Shown: positions 22,040 through 32,629 of the stretch, in pieces
How the letters are laid out: each line of letters opens with the position of its first letter
Position numbering within the stretch: position 1 is the stretch's first letter
From: Rhynchonema sp. JSB1_4
Taxonomy: Eukaryota > Nematoda > Chromadorea > Monhysterida > Xyalidae
Reading direction: 5' to 3'
Length of the DNA: 59,839 nucleotides
NCBI GenBank assembly: GCA_030248065.1
Contig: JASAMV010007426.1
Location: 1 to 59,839, forward strand
Position numbers and translations under genes: made by a program
Notes under the pieces: generated by a model
Databases searched by the model: none
Told to the model about the DNA's origin: nothing
Seen by the model: the letters and a program-made list of their open reading frames with translations, nothing else

Positions 22040-24040
22040 ACATGTGACCTGGTTCAAACAAACCATGTGACCAAGGCAGACGGTCCGAGGACAACACTTC
22101 ATTCCGTGTCAATACTTCATGTGAGAAGAAAGTTCATGCGAGTCAACACTTCATGTGAAGTCTGAAATACTTCATGTGAGACAACAGTTCATGCCATGAA
22201 GTGTTGTCCCACCTCTGCTACCGTACCCAAGCAGAACACTTCATGTCTGCGCGTGTGGGGTGCAGCTGTAACCAAGGGCAACGTGTAAACAGGCAACTGT
22301 ATATTGTACTGGACACTGGTAAAACTCGTGCCCGGCAGTTATTCAATCTTCAGGGTCATGTGACTTCAGTTTTGCTGCGTGTACGCAGCTGCTCATGCTT
22401 ATTTTTCCGAAATAATCCGGTTAACCCGCGTGTAATTATGCTGCGGGTTTCTGGTGGCCCGTTTTTACCTGTTTCACAGAAGGACGATGCACCAGATAAT
22501 CGTCAGTGCGGATGCACCAGAAGGCCAACCGCAAAAACACATACGAGCTGGTTTTATGATACGATATTGCTTTTGTTATTGTTGTATTGTTAACACTTAC
22601 TGTATGTAGTTTGGGTTGGCTACAGTTTGCATGCCATTGTGCACTAATGAGCATGATAACAGAATCATCCTTCGTACGGTATTGTCAGAGTGTCATCGTA
22701 AGTGTGAACCTAGTGTGACTCAGAATGAAGAACAAATAAAAACAGACAGAATAAGAATGTATGTACAGTACATGCACACATAAGTATAGGTTTATAGCAA
22801 CATCTGTTATCATGCCTATCGGTGGCAAATCGATGAAAAGTTCCCCAGCCAAACTCCCAGCCGGTACCTGATGGTGACATTGCATGTGCATGCAAGAGAT
22901 CTTATGATGTGGGCTCTGCCGTTGCCCGGACATGCATGTTTGCGCACAACAAAGAGAATGAAGAGCTGTATGAATATCAGGTTCACCACTTTTTACGGTC
23001 ACGCGGCTGTTTGCTTCATGGACTGCATGTTGTGACAAACTCATTTAACCTTCTAAAATTATACAGATCTAAACATGAGACCTTATCTAAATCTAAATCA
23101 GTCTCCCATGCCGATAAAACATGGTCCTGCCCGGCAAATGTGTCACATCAAGGAGAAACTTTCGCTATAAAAAACGGATGACGCCACGAAATTTCACTTC
23201 TTTTACAATGTACAGGTGGAGGTGGGATAGGAATGAGACGTAGTAGTTGTGTATTTCAGTCGAAATTTGCTTTTTCTTGGTCCCTTATCACGGGGTTTGA
23301 CTGAAGCGTATATGACGGTCTGCTCAACTTGTGCTTCTTACAGCAGCCAAAAGCGTGATATTTGCGGCCAGGTATCAGCATTCCATTGTTTCTGTGATAC
23401 CTATTGAAAAAAATATAGTGCATAATTGCTGAACATGCCTTCATTGAAATTAGTGCTGGTGTATTATGATGAACTGCATCTTGTACATACATACTGTATG
23501 TATGTATGTATGTATGCATAGTACATACATACATAGTGCGGTAGCAGTCACCCTCATGCGCTCCATTGGTTTTTGGATCCTTACAGCTTCGTGTTCTACA
23601 TTTCAATATTTTCACGCACACCACGACATGCAGCTTGACCACGGGACTCGATTGATATATACTTTCACCATCATCAAATGCACCTAACTCGCCGTACCAT
23701 TCGAAACCGCAAAGTGTGTGCATCAAATGACATTCATGAACGTAGGGTATAGGGTTACATGAAGTGACACTTTGCACTTCACACCAAATATCGCGATAGC
23801 TGCACCTTCCAATTGATTTGGTGTTGGATAAGTGTACCCACGTACTAGACACAGCCATGTACCACATTTGGTTGTTGCAGCGTTAGGCACAAGTGAGCGG
23901 GAAGGCAGAAACCGCTCGGTTCCCCTTAACTATGGACATGAAGTGTTGTCTCACATGAGGTTTCTAGACATGAACTGTTGACACAGATGACGTTTTATAC
24001 CAGCATGAAGTATTTTCCCACATGAAGTTTTGACATACAA
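22040..24040. repeat. Region flanked by inverted CTTCATGTGA arrays
   Basis: At 22095-22215 there are about seven spaced copies related to CAACACTTCATGTGAG. At 23935-24035 the same motif recurs in inverted orientation (CACATGAAGT). The arrays enclose about 1.7 kb, with a (TATG)n tract near 23485-23540 and a 203-codon minus-strand open frame at 23256-23867. This may be a transposon with subterminal repeats. I found no clear target duplication. Confidence 0.4.
23256..23867 (-). CDS. 203-codon open frame, unknown, doubtful
   Basis: An uninterrupted frame of 203 codons, longer than expected by chance at this base composition. It contains a tract encoded by the TATG microsatellite and no recognisable domain. 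A segment ..FEWYGELGAFDDGESIYQ.. looks protein-like, but splice sites and homologues are lacking. It lies between inverted repeat arrays, so it could be a relic of a transposon protein. Confidence 0.2.
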   Translation of the reverse strand: MWYMAVSSTWVHLSNTKSIGRCSYRDIWCEVQSVTSCNPIPYVHECHLMHTLCGFEWYGELGAFDDGESIYQSSPVVKLHVVVCVKILKCRTRSCKDPKTNGAHEGDCYRTMYVCTMHTYIHTYSMYVQDAVHHNTPALISMKACSAIMHYIFFNRYHRNNGMLIPGRKYHAFGCCKKHKLSRPSYTLQSNPVIRDQEKANFD

Positions 24041-25341
24041 ACTGCAGACCACGTCCGTTCACCAAGTTTGATATCGCCACAGATGTTTGCCTCATTTTTT
24101 TAACCGAGCTACAAACCGAAATTGAAAAGCGCACTGATGACCGACGTATGCAAACAATAGCTGCAATAATGCAATTATTGTTGTCAGCAAGCACAGGTTT
24201 GTTTGTAACAACACACGTGGATATGTGAGCGAGTGGAAGTGTACCGATACAAACAAACTGCAGCAAAATACGTAGTTCTGTCTGCACTTCTGTTTTATGG
24301 CGAATGACTTGCTATCAAACATTTGAACTGTGCACGAGTTTGCGTTCTTTCTTCATTAATTGCCGCGCACTAAATTGAAACTCTCAACTTCGTAGCTGTG
24401 CACATACACACAAAAATGCATCACATTAATAGAATTATGTGAACAAATTGGTTTGCACTTGTGTCACATAAACATGGGACAAAAAGCTTGTTCGAGCGAT
24501 CAATACGCAATCAATTACAGTTTTTCAGTGCCAAACCTGGCGTCTGAGCGAGAATCATTAAAACGCTTCACCACTCAAATGTACAAAAAAACAAGCGTGT
24601 TTCGCGACGTGTAAGGCGCGAAAACATTTAGCGGACGACGTCATTTTCAGGGTAAGACGTAATTTACGTTGATACAAATATGAAATCATCACGGTTTTGC
24701 TTGGAAGTTTATGGTTTAGTTGTACACTGGACGAGGAATGGGGCAGCAATAATAATAATAGAATTGACTCGTTTTCTCTTTTCAAAAAAATGAATTTACA
24801 GAAAATTAAAATATCTAAAACGACAATTACGGCAAACACAAATGTATAAAATTACTGCAGCGTCAGAAATTCAATAAGCAATAAGAGTAAAAGGTAAAAA
24901 ATAAATACATCACACAAAAGCAAACCCGTTCGTTCCTCATACGTAGTTTGCTTGCATAACACATTGATTGACTTAAACTGAAATTGCAAAAAATGCTCAC
25001 AGCCGAAATCAATTTTTCAGCATTGCATCTATAGTATGGCAGGCGTCATGCCAAACTGAGTAAACAATCGAGAAAAAACACAAATCAACATATTTTGAGA
25101 CACCAGCGTTAGCACGTATTTTGTGTAAATGCAAAACAACCAGCACCGGAAATATAAAAAGTACCTATTTACTTTCACTGAAACTAACACTTGAACAGCC
25201 CCTTACTACGAAATAAATACATAAACCGGTGTTAATCGCCTACAGGTTGCAATATGACACAGGATCTAAAACATGAACAAATCTATCAATGCTAAGAATT
25301 CCATACGTAATTCACAATAAATCACGAGATTTTTCAATCAC
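24041..25341. other. AT-rich gap
   Basis: AT-rich sequence without recognisable exons. The part next to 25342 is probably the 3' untranslated region of the minus-strand gene ending there. Confidence 0.4.
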
Positions 25342-25463
25342 TCATTTGCGCGGGGTCAGTTTCACTCCACAATCGGGTGTTCGCATTTCGGGCGTGTGAT
25401 TGACGGATTTAGGGATCGGCAGTCGGCTGAGACGATGCGACGAGTTGGTTGGAGAGGGCGACA
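25342..25463 (-). CDS. Terminal exon of an unrecognised gene
   Basis: After a TTATTTTTAG acceptor the frame reads SPSPTNSSHRLSRLPIPKS.. and ends ..CGVKLTPRK followed by TGA (25344-25342). It enters in phase 1. The composition (Ser/Pro/Arg, basic end) suits a disordered tail. Other possible exons on this strand are 26440-26690 (..MYQVLQTVQPPSANTQS..) and 26760-26800 (..SNPTIKLDLERPE). I could not join them by phase. Confidence 0.45.
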
Positions 25464-26024
25464 CTAAAAATAACATTGAGCATTATCAAACTTGCTGATC
25501 GGATCAGATCTGCCTTGTGCGATTTTTGCACTTAGAATATAAAAAGTCATTTAATCTGGAGCATCTGATTTCTACCAGCGTAAAAGTTGTTAATTCTCCA
25601 TCTGGCAACAACTTTTAAGCTGGTCGAAATTGGAGGAATGACCGAATTTCTGAACATTCTTATCGCAAAATCGCAACCAAGGCATGACCGATCCGATCCA
25701 AAGTCCAAGTCTGATATCGCTCATTGCCTTGTTGTTCATTTCGGAAGCAATTTTCAGCTTATTCTAATCGCAAAATTGGACCAGTGACCTTGGGAGTTTG
25801 AATGAAAGATCGGCAGGTAAGAGGAAGCACACAAACACGCAGCAAAAAGCAACACGTAATGCAGTCTTTACCACAAGTTCTTACGTCAATTTTCATCATT
25901 GCACGTGACGACAGACAATCTAATCCTTGAGCTGCATTCAATCTCCCATCAATTCTAGTTGCCAGATTTCAAATCTTCAGGTGCGACCACGCAGGTGCTT
26001 TGTGAGGGCGGACTCAGCACAAAA

Positions 26025-26436
26025 CAAGGGCGGATCCAGAGGGCCATAGGGGCCAGCCCCCTTTGGTCTATTTACCCCCTGAAGGGGGGGCACCTGTTCG
26101 GAAGGAATAAGGAAAAAGAACCCCTAAATCGCGGGATTTTCACTTTGATACCCCAAAAACCAAAAAATCGCGCACTTCGCGCGTCATATACACCCATTTT
26201 TCTTTGTGATCTTTCATACACCCATCATTCTGAAATTGGGCTTTCGCGCGCGTAAAAATTCCAAAGTTTCGCGCGCTTCGTAACATTTTGTACGGTATTT
26301 GTGGCAAAAAGCGCGAGATTCCAAGCAAGCACAGAATAAAGATGTAGATGACTTTTCAAAACTGGAACTAGCACCATATAAAAATAATTTTTTGGATTTG
26401 GCTACTTCCCTGGGCCAAAAGCTGGATCCGCCACTG
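26025..26436. mobile_element. hAT-like MITE, GGCGGATCCAG ends
   Basis: The ends are CAAGGGCGGATCCAG and CTGGATCCGCCACTG. The flanks GCACAAAA and CCGCAAAA agree at 6 of 8 positions. The interior includes GCGCACTTCGCGCG, a version of the GC palindrome found in the CAGTG elements. Confidence 0.7.
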
Positions 26437-27322
26437 CCGCAAAAAGGCTTGACCGGCGGAACCAAAAAACCCCGAACTCACAACTCCTTCCACGCACAAT
26501 CGGCTGTTTGTCACTGTCTCCGCCTTGATTCGCCATCGCATACCGATTTGCGGCGGCCACGAGCCAATTCGGTGGCGTCTTATCATTGTTGTTGTTGGTC
26601 TTGGACTGAGTGTTGGCTGATGGCGGCTGTACGGTCTGCAGCACCTGGTACATGGAAGAAGGGAACATGATATTCATGGTGGTGATGAACAAATTTTACG
26701 CGGTCCTGTCTGGGCTTTCTTTTTCTTGTTACCACGAGCTTTTTTTGAGAAAATTTCAAGCCTCCGGCCGTTCCAAATCCAACTTAATGGTCGGGTTGGA
26801 ATCAGAATCTGCTTGGGTAAGGTGATGTTTTGCACGAACCATATTTCACGATATGTACATCTACGGACTGATACCGCTAACATTGACAACCATAAACGTT
26901 CCAATTGAAAAACATTACCAACACAAAGACTGTACCGATTACCTGCTTTGATCATCAACTGTTGTTGGGGGGGGCAATGGTACTCTACCCCCTACCTGTC
27001 CCTCTGGTTGGTACCTCACCCGCCCCGCTCAGTCCCCGTTTTTGTCCACCTTTTCACTCTTTCCTGTCCCGCTTTGTATTTATTTATGATACCCGCAACT
27101 TACATACCCTGTTTTGTATTTATGTATGTTCATGTTGCAGGTAAATTCCGCAATCGGTCTTGTAATTATGATTCTCCCCCTTCGTCTTCTTTTGTTATAT
27201 ATTATTGAGTTGGCGCCGACGCAAGAACACAAACAAACCCACAAGAGCCATACCCACCGGTGTGGCACAAGAAGGCAGAAGCGGGCGGGACGGCTGGATC
27301 AGCACACGATATGGGGATGGGG

Positions 27323-27751
27323 TATACTTGCGGGCCGGAAAAAAAACCGTTTTTTTTCCGGAAAAAAAACCGAAAAAAAACCGTTTTTTTTCCGAGGCCC
27401 GGAAAAATACGTTTTTATTTTTCCGGAAATTTTTCCAAGTGGCAACTTTTGGAAAAAAAACGGTTTTTTTTCCAAAAATTTCCGAAATATTTTCAAAGGT
27501 TGCAAAAGGATGTTGTCAAAACCAATGTAAATCGGTGCTAAACAGTTCAAAATGAGCACTTTTTAATCTCCAAGTGCATTTTTAGCCTGTTTCAGGCCAT
27601 TTCCTGACAAAATTTTCTCCAAAATAGCCGTTTTTGGACCATGGGTATCCTTAAGTACTGGAAAAATATTTGGAAAAAAAACGGTTTTTTTTCCGGAAAA
27701 AAAACGGTTTTTTTTCCAAAAATATATTTTGCGGAAAAATACGCAAGTATA
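27323..27751. mobile_element. hAT-like MITE, TATACTTGCGG family
   Basis: Flanked by GGATGGGG on both sides. It is nearly identical to 4740-5162, which suggests recent movement. It lies between possible minus-strand exons at 27799-27897 and about 27190-27300. Confidence 0.9.
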
Positions 27752-28042
27752 GGATGGGGTTCGGAAATTGTTGCGTGCATCCGCCGATTCATTGTCACCG
27801 GTCAAGCACTGTTGTTGATCCAGCCGCATGTCGAGATACATCTGGAATATCAGCTCAATGCCATCAATTTTGAGTGAACACAAAAAAGACAAACATTCTG
27901 CATGAATCAGAAACTTTCGCGTTGGGTGGGTGTGGGTGGGACCGTTCGAAGAACTATCGCAACTCGCAAGTGGGCAAAAAACCGCTGTTCAAAAATCGCT
28001 GTTCACTTGACTGCAATGCTCGCATTCTCACTGGCACATGAC

Positions 28043-28486
28043 CAGTGTGGTGGCAGGCCAATCGACCCAAGATACCACAGGGGGGAGGCTTCGGAGTTAC
28101 TCGAGATATTGGTCGCACAATGACTATATAAGAATTGGTCAAATTTTTTTCCTGAATCGTGAAGAGGTAAAGTGACGGGGCAATGACGTTGCGTTGCGTG
28201 ATCGCACACAAAGTATGTAGTAAAGAGAATGTTTCAGACCTGCGGCAACGTGGTTGATCTGCTAGATTATTTTTAGCTGAAAATGTTTTGTCAAAAATAC
28301 AAGTAGCATAGTGGTTAAGGTTAAACCTGAAGATCAGGGTAGATGAATTCTTATAAAGTCATTGTGCGACCAATACCCCCCAGAGGCTACCCAAGATACC
28401 CCCCATCCCCCTAAGGGTTGACTCGAGATAGATACCCTTTAGGGGGGATCCCCCATCCCCCCCAGCCACGACAATGACGACGACCT
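28043..28486. mobile_element. CAGTG-type element split by a TA MITE
   Basis: It starts CAGTGTGGTGGCAGGCC and ends CCCCAGCCACGAC, with ACTCGAGATA and AGATAGATACCC motifs. The TA-type MITE 28109-28373 is inserted in it. It lies downstream of exon 5 of the membrane-protein gene. Confidence 0.65.
28109..28373. mobile_element. TA-type MITE, TTGGTCGCACAATG ends
   Basis: The ends are TTGGTCGCACAATGAC and GTCATTGTGCGACCAA, with TA on both sides. Removing it plus one TA restores CTCGAGATACCCCCCAGAGG, which is present intact in 11624-12052. This is Tc1/mariner-like in site choice. A second, interrupted copy is at 39822-40324. Confidence 0.9.
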
Positions 28487-28556
28487 GGTGAGGTGCAACA
28501 GTGCGCAATTATACAAAAATTCCGAAAAGAAAAAGAAAGAACCAAACCAACCGCAC

Positions 28557-29685
28557 CGTGAGCAGAATGACGCTGAACCAGACCTGCAGTATTCCGTAGA
28601 CCACCAGTGCGACGCCGAGTGCGATCACACCAGCGATGTGGCGTTGCAAGAGCGGCAGCTGGGGTCCGTGCATTAATGCCATCAATAGAAGGAAGGACAC
28701 GCCGACTATGCTGTACAGACAGAGCAACATCTGCAAACAATAATTTGCATTCGCACTTCAAATTTAGCGCTGGGCGTGGATCAGTCTTCGGCAATCTTCC
28801 TATCCTTTTGATGTTTCATAAATAGTGGATAAGAATCGGAATTCTGATGGCGACCTGCGGCTGGGGCGACATAAATCCAGTTTCAGTTACCGTTAGTCGA
28901 GATCAAACATGTGGCAAATGACAGAGACTCTAACTGCACTGCACCTACCTCGGGAAAATAGATCGGCTTCAACCAAGCAAGAAAAAAGGAAGAAAATCTA
29001 TTTAAATTCGACACATTAAACCATTTCATTCATTGCTTTCGAAGCCTACCTGCAGCACGATTTGCACGACCAGTCCGCAAGACGATGGGCACTCCGAGAA
29101 AACTTCGTCGTCATAAGCGGCCGGTCCCTGTTTCGAACGGGAATGCAGCCATTTGTGCACCGTCCACAGCATCAGCGGACATGTGATCAAGTTGAGCGCC
29201 TGAAATGAACAAAAGTGATATTGCCTAAATTTTCAAGGAAAATGAGACACGGCTCAAAATCACGATTTCACCGGTGTGAGCAACATGATGTGGAAGAACT
29301 TCATGTGCAGCGTTGGATAGAGCCATTGGAGCGGGTCGGATTTGTCGGTGATACTGGCGCCCGGAAAACACGCGTAGTAGATGACTTGGAGAACGAGTAT
29401 GGCCGCAAATTGCCCGCCGACCACGCCCAATGCACACCAGCCGTAGCTGCACGGCAGACACAGACAATTGATTGCCTGCAGTTTCAAGGGAACAATTTCA
29501 TATTTTTATAAATCAAAACCAAAAGAGATAAAAAAACGACAAACTTTCGTGTTTCTATCGTCGATCAGTTCCAATTTTTCAACCATATCAATGTGTTGGA
29601 ACGTGACCAGATGCGGTTTGTCGGGTTGTCGTGGCATTTTGCACACCAGCTGGTACGAACGCGGTTTTTCGACCGATTTCAGCAT
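28557..29685 (-). CDS. Four-span membrane protein, unrecognised
   Basis: Exons in order: 29685-29545 (ATG), 29475-29272, 29199-29050, 28966-28949 (an 18-nt microexon, PIYFPE) and 28730-28557, all joined in phase 0. The first 47 residues are hydrophilic. Hydrophobic spans follow: ..CALGVVGGQFAAILVLQVIY.., ..HIMLLTPALNLITCPLMLW.., ..MLLCLYSIVGVSFLLLMAL.. and ..IAGVIALGVALVVYGILQV... Loops carry DPLQWLYP and DDEVFSECPSSCG. The 3' end is uncertain: joining to 27897 in phase 0 adds 15 residues and a stop; another frame there (..KIDGIELIFQMYLDMR..) would need an exon I did not find. I do not recognise the family. The composite transposon at 29692-31955 begins 6 nt upstream of the ATG, so its original promoter and leader have been displaced. 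Confidence 0.6.
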
Positions 29686-30133
29686 TCAAGCCAATGGTGT
29701 GGCTGGCTGGGGGGGGGGGGGGGGGGGGTCCCCCCCAAGGTACAGTAGGTAGGTTGCCGCCCCTCGCCTGGTACAGTAGGTAGGTTGCCGCCCCTCCCCT
29801 GGTACAGTAGGTAGGTTGCCGCCCCACCTAACTTTTCACCCAAAACATTCATTTTTGGCTTAAAATTGCATAAAATTAGCATATTTGTCTGTAAATAGGC
29901 GAAAAATCGCGCGCTGCGCGCGAAATTAGTGTTTTAGGCCACATTTTCTTCAGTATTTAGACATAAAAAATTTCGGTTTCCAGATGACCCCCCCCCCCCC
30001 AAGTGGTACGACCCCCCCCCCCCGAGCGCGGCGGGTACAGTAGGTAGGTTGCCGCCCCGCATTTTGGGTGGTACAGTAGGTTGCCGCCCCGCCTGGGTAG
30101 CTACACCACTGGGGGGATACCTACTGTACCAGG

Positions 30134-30549
30134 CAGTGTAGTGGCAGGCCCGTGTGGGGGAGGTAAGTATGATGCGGGGTTGGGACCGGAAGCGTGAGAG
30201 GTATGATTTTGGTCACCCAAAAAGGCGAAAAAACACCGTTTTTGTGATACAATTTTGGCCAAAAATTGAGGTAAAAATAGTACTTTTTCAAAATTTTCGC
30301 CGAAAATCGCCTAAAAATAGGTATTATGTGTGGGTTTGCGCGCGGAGCGCGCGATTTTTGGGAAGATAAGGTCGAAAAACACCGATTTTTGCCTTAAAAA
30401 AGTATAAAATTGCTTGTGAGAGGTATGATTTGGAGTTGTGAGAGGTAAGTACTCAACCCCCCCCCAACCCCCCCCCTCGGGTTTTGTGGTTAGGTAAGTA
30501 CTGAGCGGGGGGTACCCCCCCCCCACCCCCCCCCCCCGCCACTACTATG
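30134..30549. mobile_element. Nested CAGTG element with GAGAGGTA motifs
   Basis: The ends are CAGTGTAGTGGCAGGC and GCCACTACTATG, and GTACCAGG is duplicated exactly at both sides. The motifs are GTGAGAGGTATGATTT and GAGAGGTAAGTA. A related sequence flanks the right arm at 13740-13860. Confidence 0.85.
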
Positions 30550-31288
30550 GTACCAGGCGTGGGGGGATACCTACTGTACTGGGGGGGCTACCCCCCCCCC
30601 CCACCTCCAACACTGCCCGAGGGGGGACCCCTCTCCCCCCCCCCAGGAACTACACTGCTTCCTCCCGTTTAACGTAAAATACAAGACGAGCTGTATTTTT
30701 TCACTGACCCCTTTTAGGGGGGGCTGTATTTTTGGGCGGGCTCTATTTTGGGGTCGGGCTGTATATTTTCGCTGCCTAAAATCTCAAAAAATGTTCCCAA
30801 AAATGCCCCTAAAACGGAGTTCTGTGTTCTGTCAGGGTTTTCTGGTCATTATTGAGTGTTTTTAGGTGCAGTGCAGAGTTTCCTTCCATAAAAGGCTTAA
30901 CGTCATCCTATACTCAACCACAAACGTTGTACATAAGGTGTCTTTATACAAGAACTTGACTTTACGACCCCCAAGCGGGGAATTCCAAGTTTGGGGGGCT
31001 CCATTTTTTCACTGACCCCTTTTAGGGGACCTGTATTTTTGGGGGCTCTATTTTTGGGAAATGCGGTTGACGCGGAGACACTGTAGTGGCTGGGGGGGAT
31101 GGGGGTGGGGGGATTCCCCCCCCAAGGGGTATCTATCTCGAGTCAACCCTTAGGGGCAGTGGTGTAGCTGGGGGGGGTGGTGGGGGGGACCCCCCTAGGT
31201 ACAGTAGGTAGGTTGCCGCCCCTCGCCCTGGTACAGTAGGTAGGTTGCCGCCCCTCCCCTGGTACAGTAGGTAGGTTAGGTTGCCGCC

Positions 31289-31669
31289 CAGTGTAGTTCC
31301 TGGGGGGGGAGGGGGGTCCCCCCTCGGGTACGCTATCTCCCCCTCGGGTGGTACACTATCCCCCTATCTCCCCCTCCGGGTACACTATCTCCCCCAATTT
31401 TTGCCTAAAATGGCCATTTTTAGGCCTAAAATGGGCATTTTTAAGCCTAAAATGTGTGATTTTCAGGACAATGTTCTCAAAAGTCGCCAAAATACCCTTT
31501 TTATGAAGAATTTTTTCCAAAAAGGGGCAAAAATAGGTCAAATTTTCTACCTCAAAAAGTGACTTTTTCCCGAATTTGGGTCTTCCCCCCCCCTCGGGGG
31601 TACACTATCTCCCCCTCCGAAAAAAACGGAGGGTCCGCTATCTCCCCCTCCGGACCAGGAACTACACTG
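31289..31669. mobile_element. Nested hAT-like MITE, GATAGTGTACC motifs
   Basis: An inverted relative of 3806-4198, with ends CAGTGTAGTTCCTGG and its complement. TTGCCGCC is duplicated exactly at both sides, inside the GGTTGCCGCCCC motif of its host element. Confidence 0.9.
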
Positions 31670-32116
31670 TTGCCGCCCCACCTAACTTTTCACCCAAAAC
31701 ATTCATTTTTGGCTTAAAATTGCATAAATTTAGCATATTTGTCTGCAAATAGGCAAAAAATCGCGCGCTGCGCGCGAAATTAGTGTTTTAGGCCACATTT
31801 TCTTCAGTATTTAGACATAAAAAATTTCGGTTTCCAGATGACCCCCCCAAGTGGTACGACCCCCCCCTAGCACGGCTGGTACAGTAGGTAGGTTGCCGCC
31901 CCGCATTTTGGGTGGTACAGTAGGTTGCCGCCCCGTCTGGGTAGCTACACCACTGATTCAAGCAGAACGGTTTGAGCTTGAGGAGAGCGAGCTGAGAGCT
32001 TATTATTGCTGTTTTGTGGTTCTGCCTGCAACACAAGCGTGTATATATGACAATCATGATTCGATCGTAGCCGGCGGCCACTGTGGACTGACAGACGCGT
32101 TTTTTATACCGAAACC

Positions 32117-32330
32117 AGAGGTCAGGCAGGATCGGGCCGAGCCGCGATTTTTGAATTTTCGACCGCATATGAAACAACGATTAATTTCTTTCTGCACACT
32201 TTTTTTACCTTACGTTTTCGACACCCGCCAGGATTTTGGACTTTGGCTCGGGCCGGGCCAAACACCGAACCGGGCCACAGCGGGCCGCGATTTTTTACTC
32301 TGACCGGATCGGACCGATCCAAACGTTGAT
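32117..32330. mobile_element. GGCCCGG-type element remnant
   Basis: It begins CAGAGGTCAGGCAGGATCGGGCC, and the right part has CGGGCCGGGCC and CGGGCCGCGATTTTTTACTC. It is related to 847-1221 and 33053-33291, but I see no clean right end. Confidence 0.45.
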
Positions 32331-32629
32331 TGGCTGGGCTCCCGCGGCTAATCTTTATTTGAAATTTGAGTAACCAATCAATACGTTTTTCTGTAACAAA
32401 CAGGCAGGTCACTGTTGATAAATTGAGACATCGGTCTTTGACAAGGAGCTGGGTGTTCAGCGATCGGCGTTCAGCGAGCGAACAGCGATATTTTATTTTT
32501 GATCATTTTGATGAACAGATGAACAACATGCACAAATAATCTTGAAATTGTGAGCAGCTTCCTTTCCAGGAATTTTCTTTGCGGCTGCGACTGACGCGAC
32601 AATTGACGTGATCTTTTGAATTCATCGAA

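Larger units (their letters stand above)
29692..31955. mobile_element. Composite CAGTG element with nested insertions
   Basis: The outer ends are CAATGGTGTGGCTGG and GTAGCTACACCACTG, and ATTCAAGC is duplicated exactly at both flanks. The outer motif is GGTACAGTAGGTAGGTTGCC followed by GCCCC, several copies near each end. The core has GCGCGCTGCGCGCGA (29908 and again 31760), so at least two copies of the outer type are present. Nested elements: 30134-30549 and 31289-31669, plus fragments with GGGGGCTGTATTTTTT repeats (30670-31070). G-runs reach about 18 bases near 29709. Confidence 0.85.

Noticed and set aside
27190..27897. Coding exon interrupted by the MITE at 27323-27751
   Set aside because: A frame can be kept open across the excised MITE, but a GTGACA donor at 27798 places the MITE in an intron equally well, so no disruption is claimed.
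28305..28355. tRNA-like A-box (TAGTGGTTAAGG)
   Set aside because: No B-box or cloverleaf; it is part of a MITE also present at 39822-40324.
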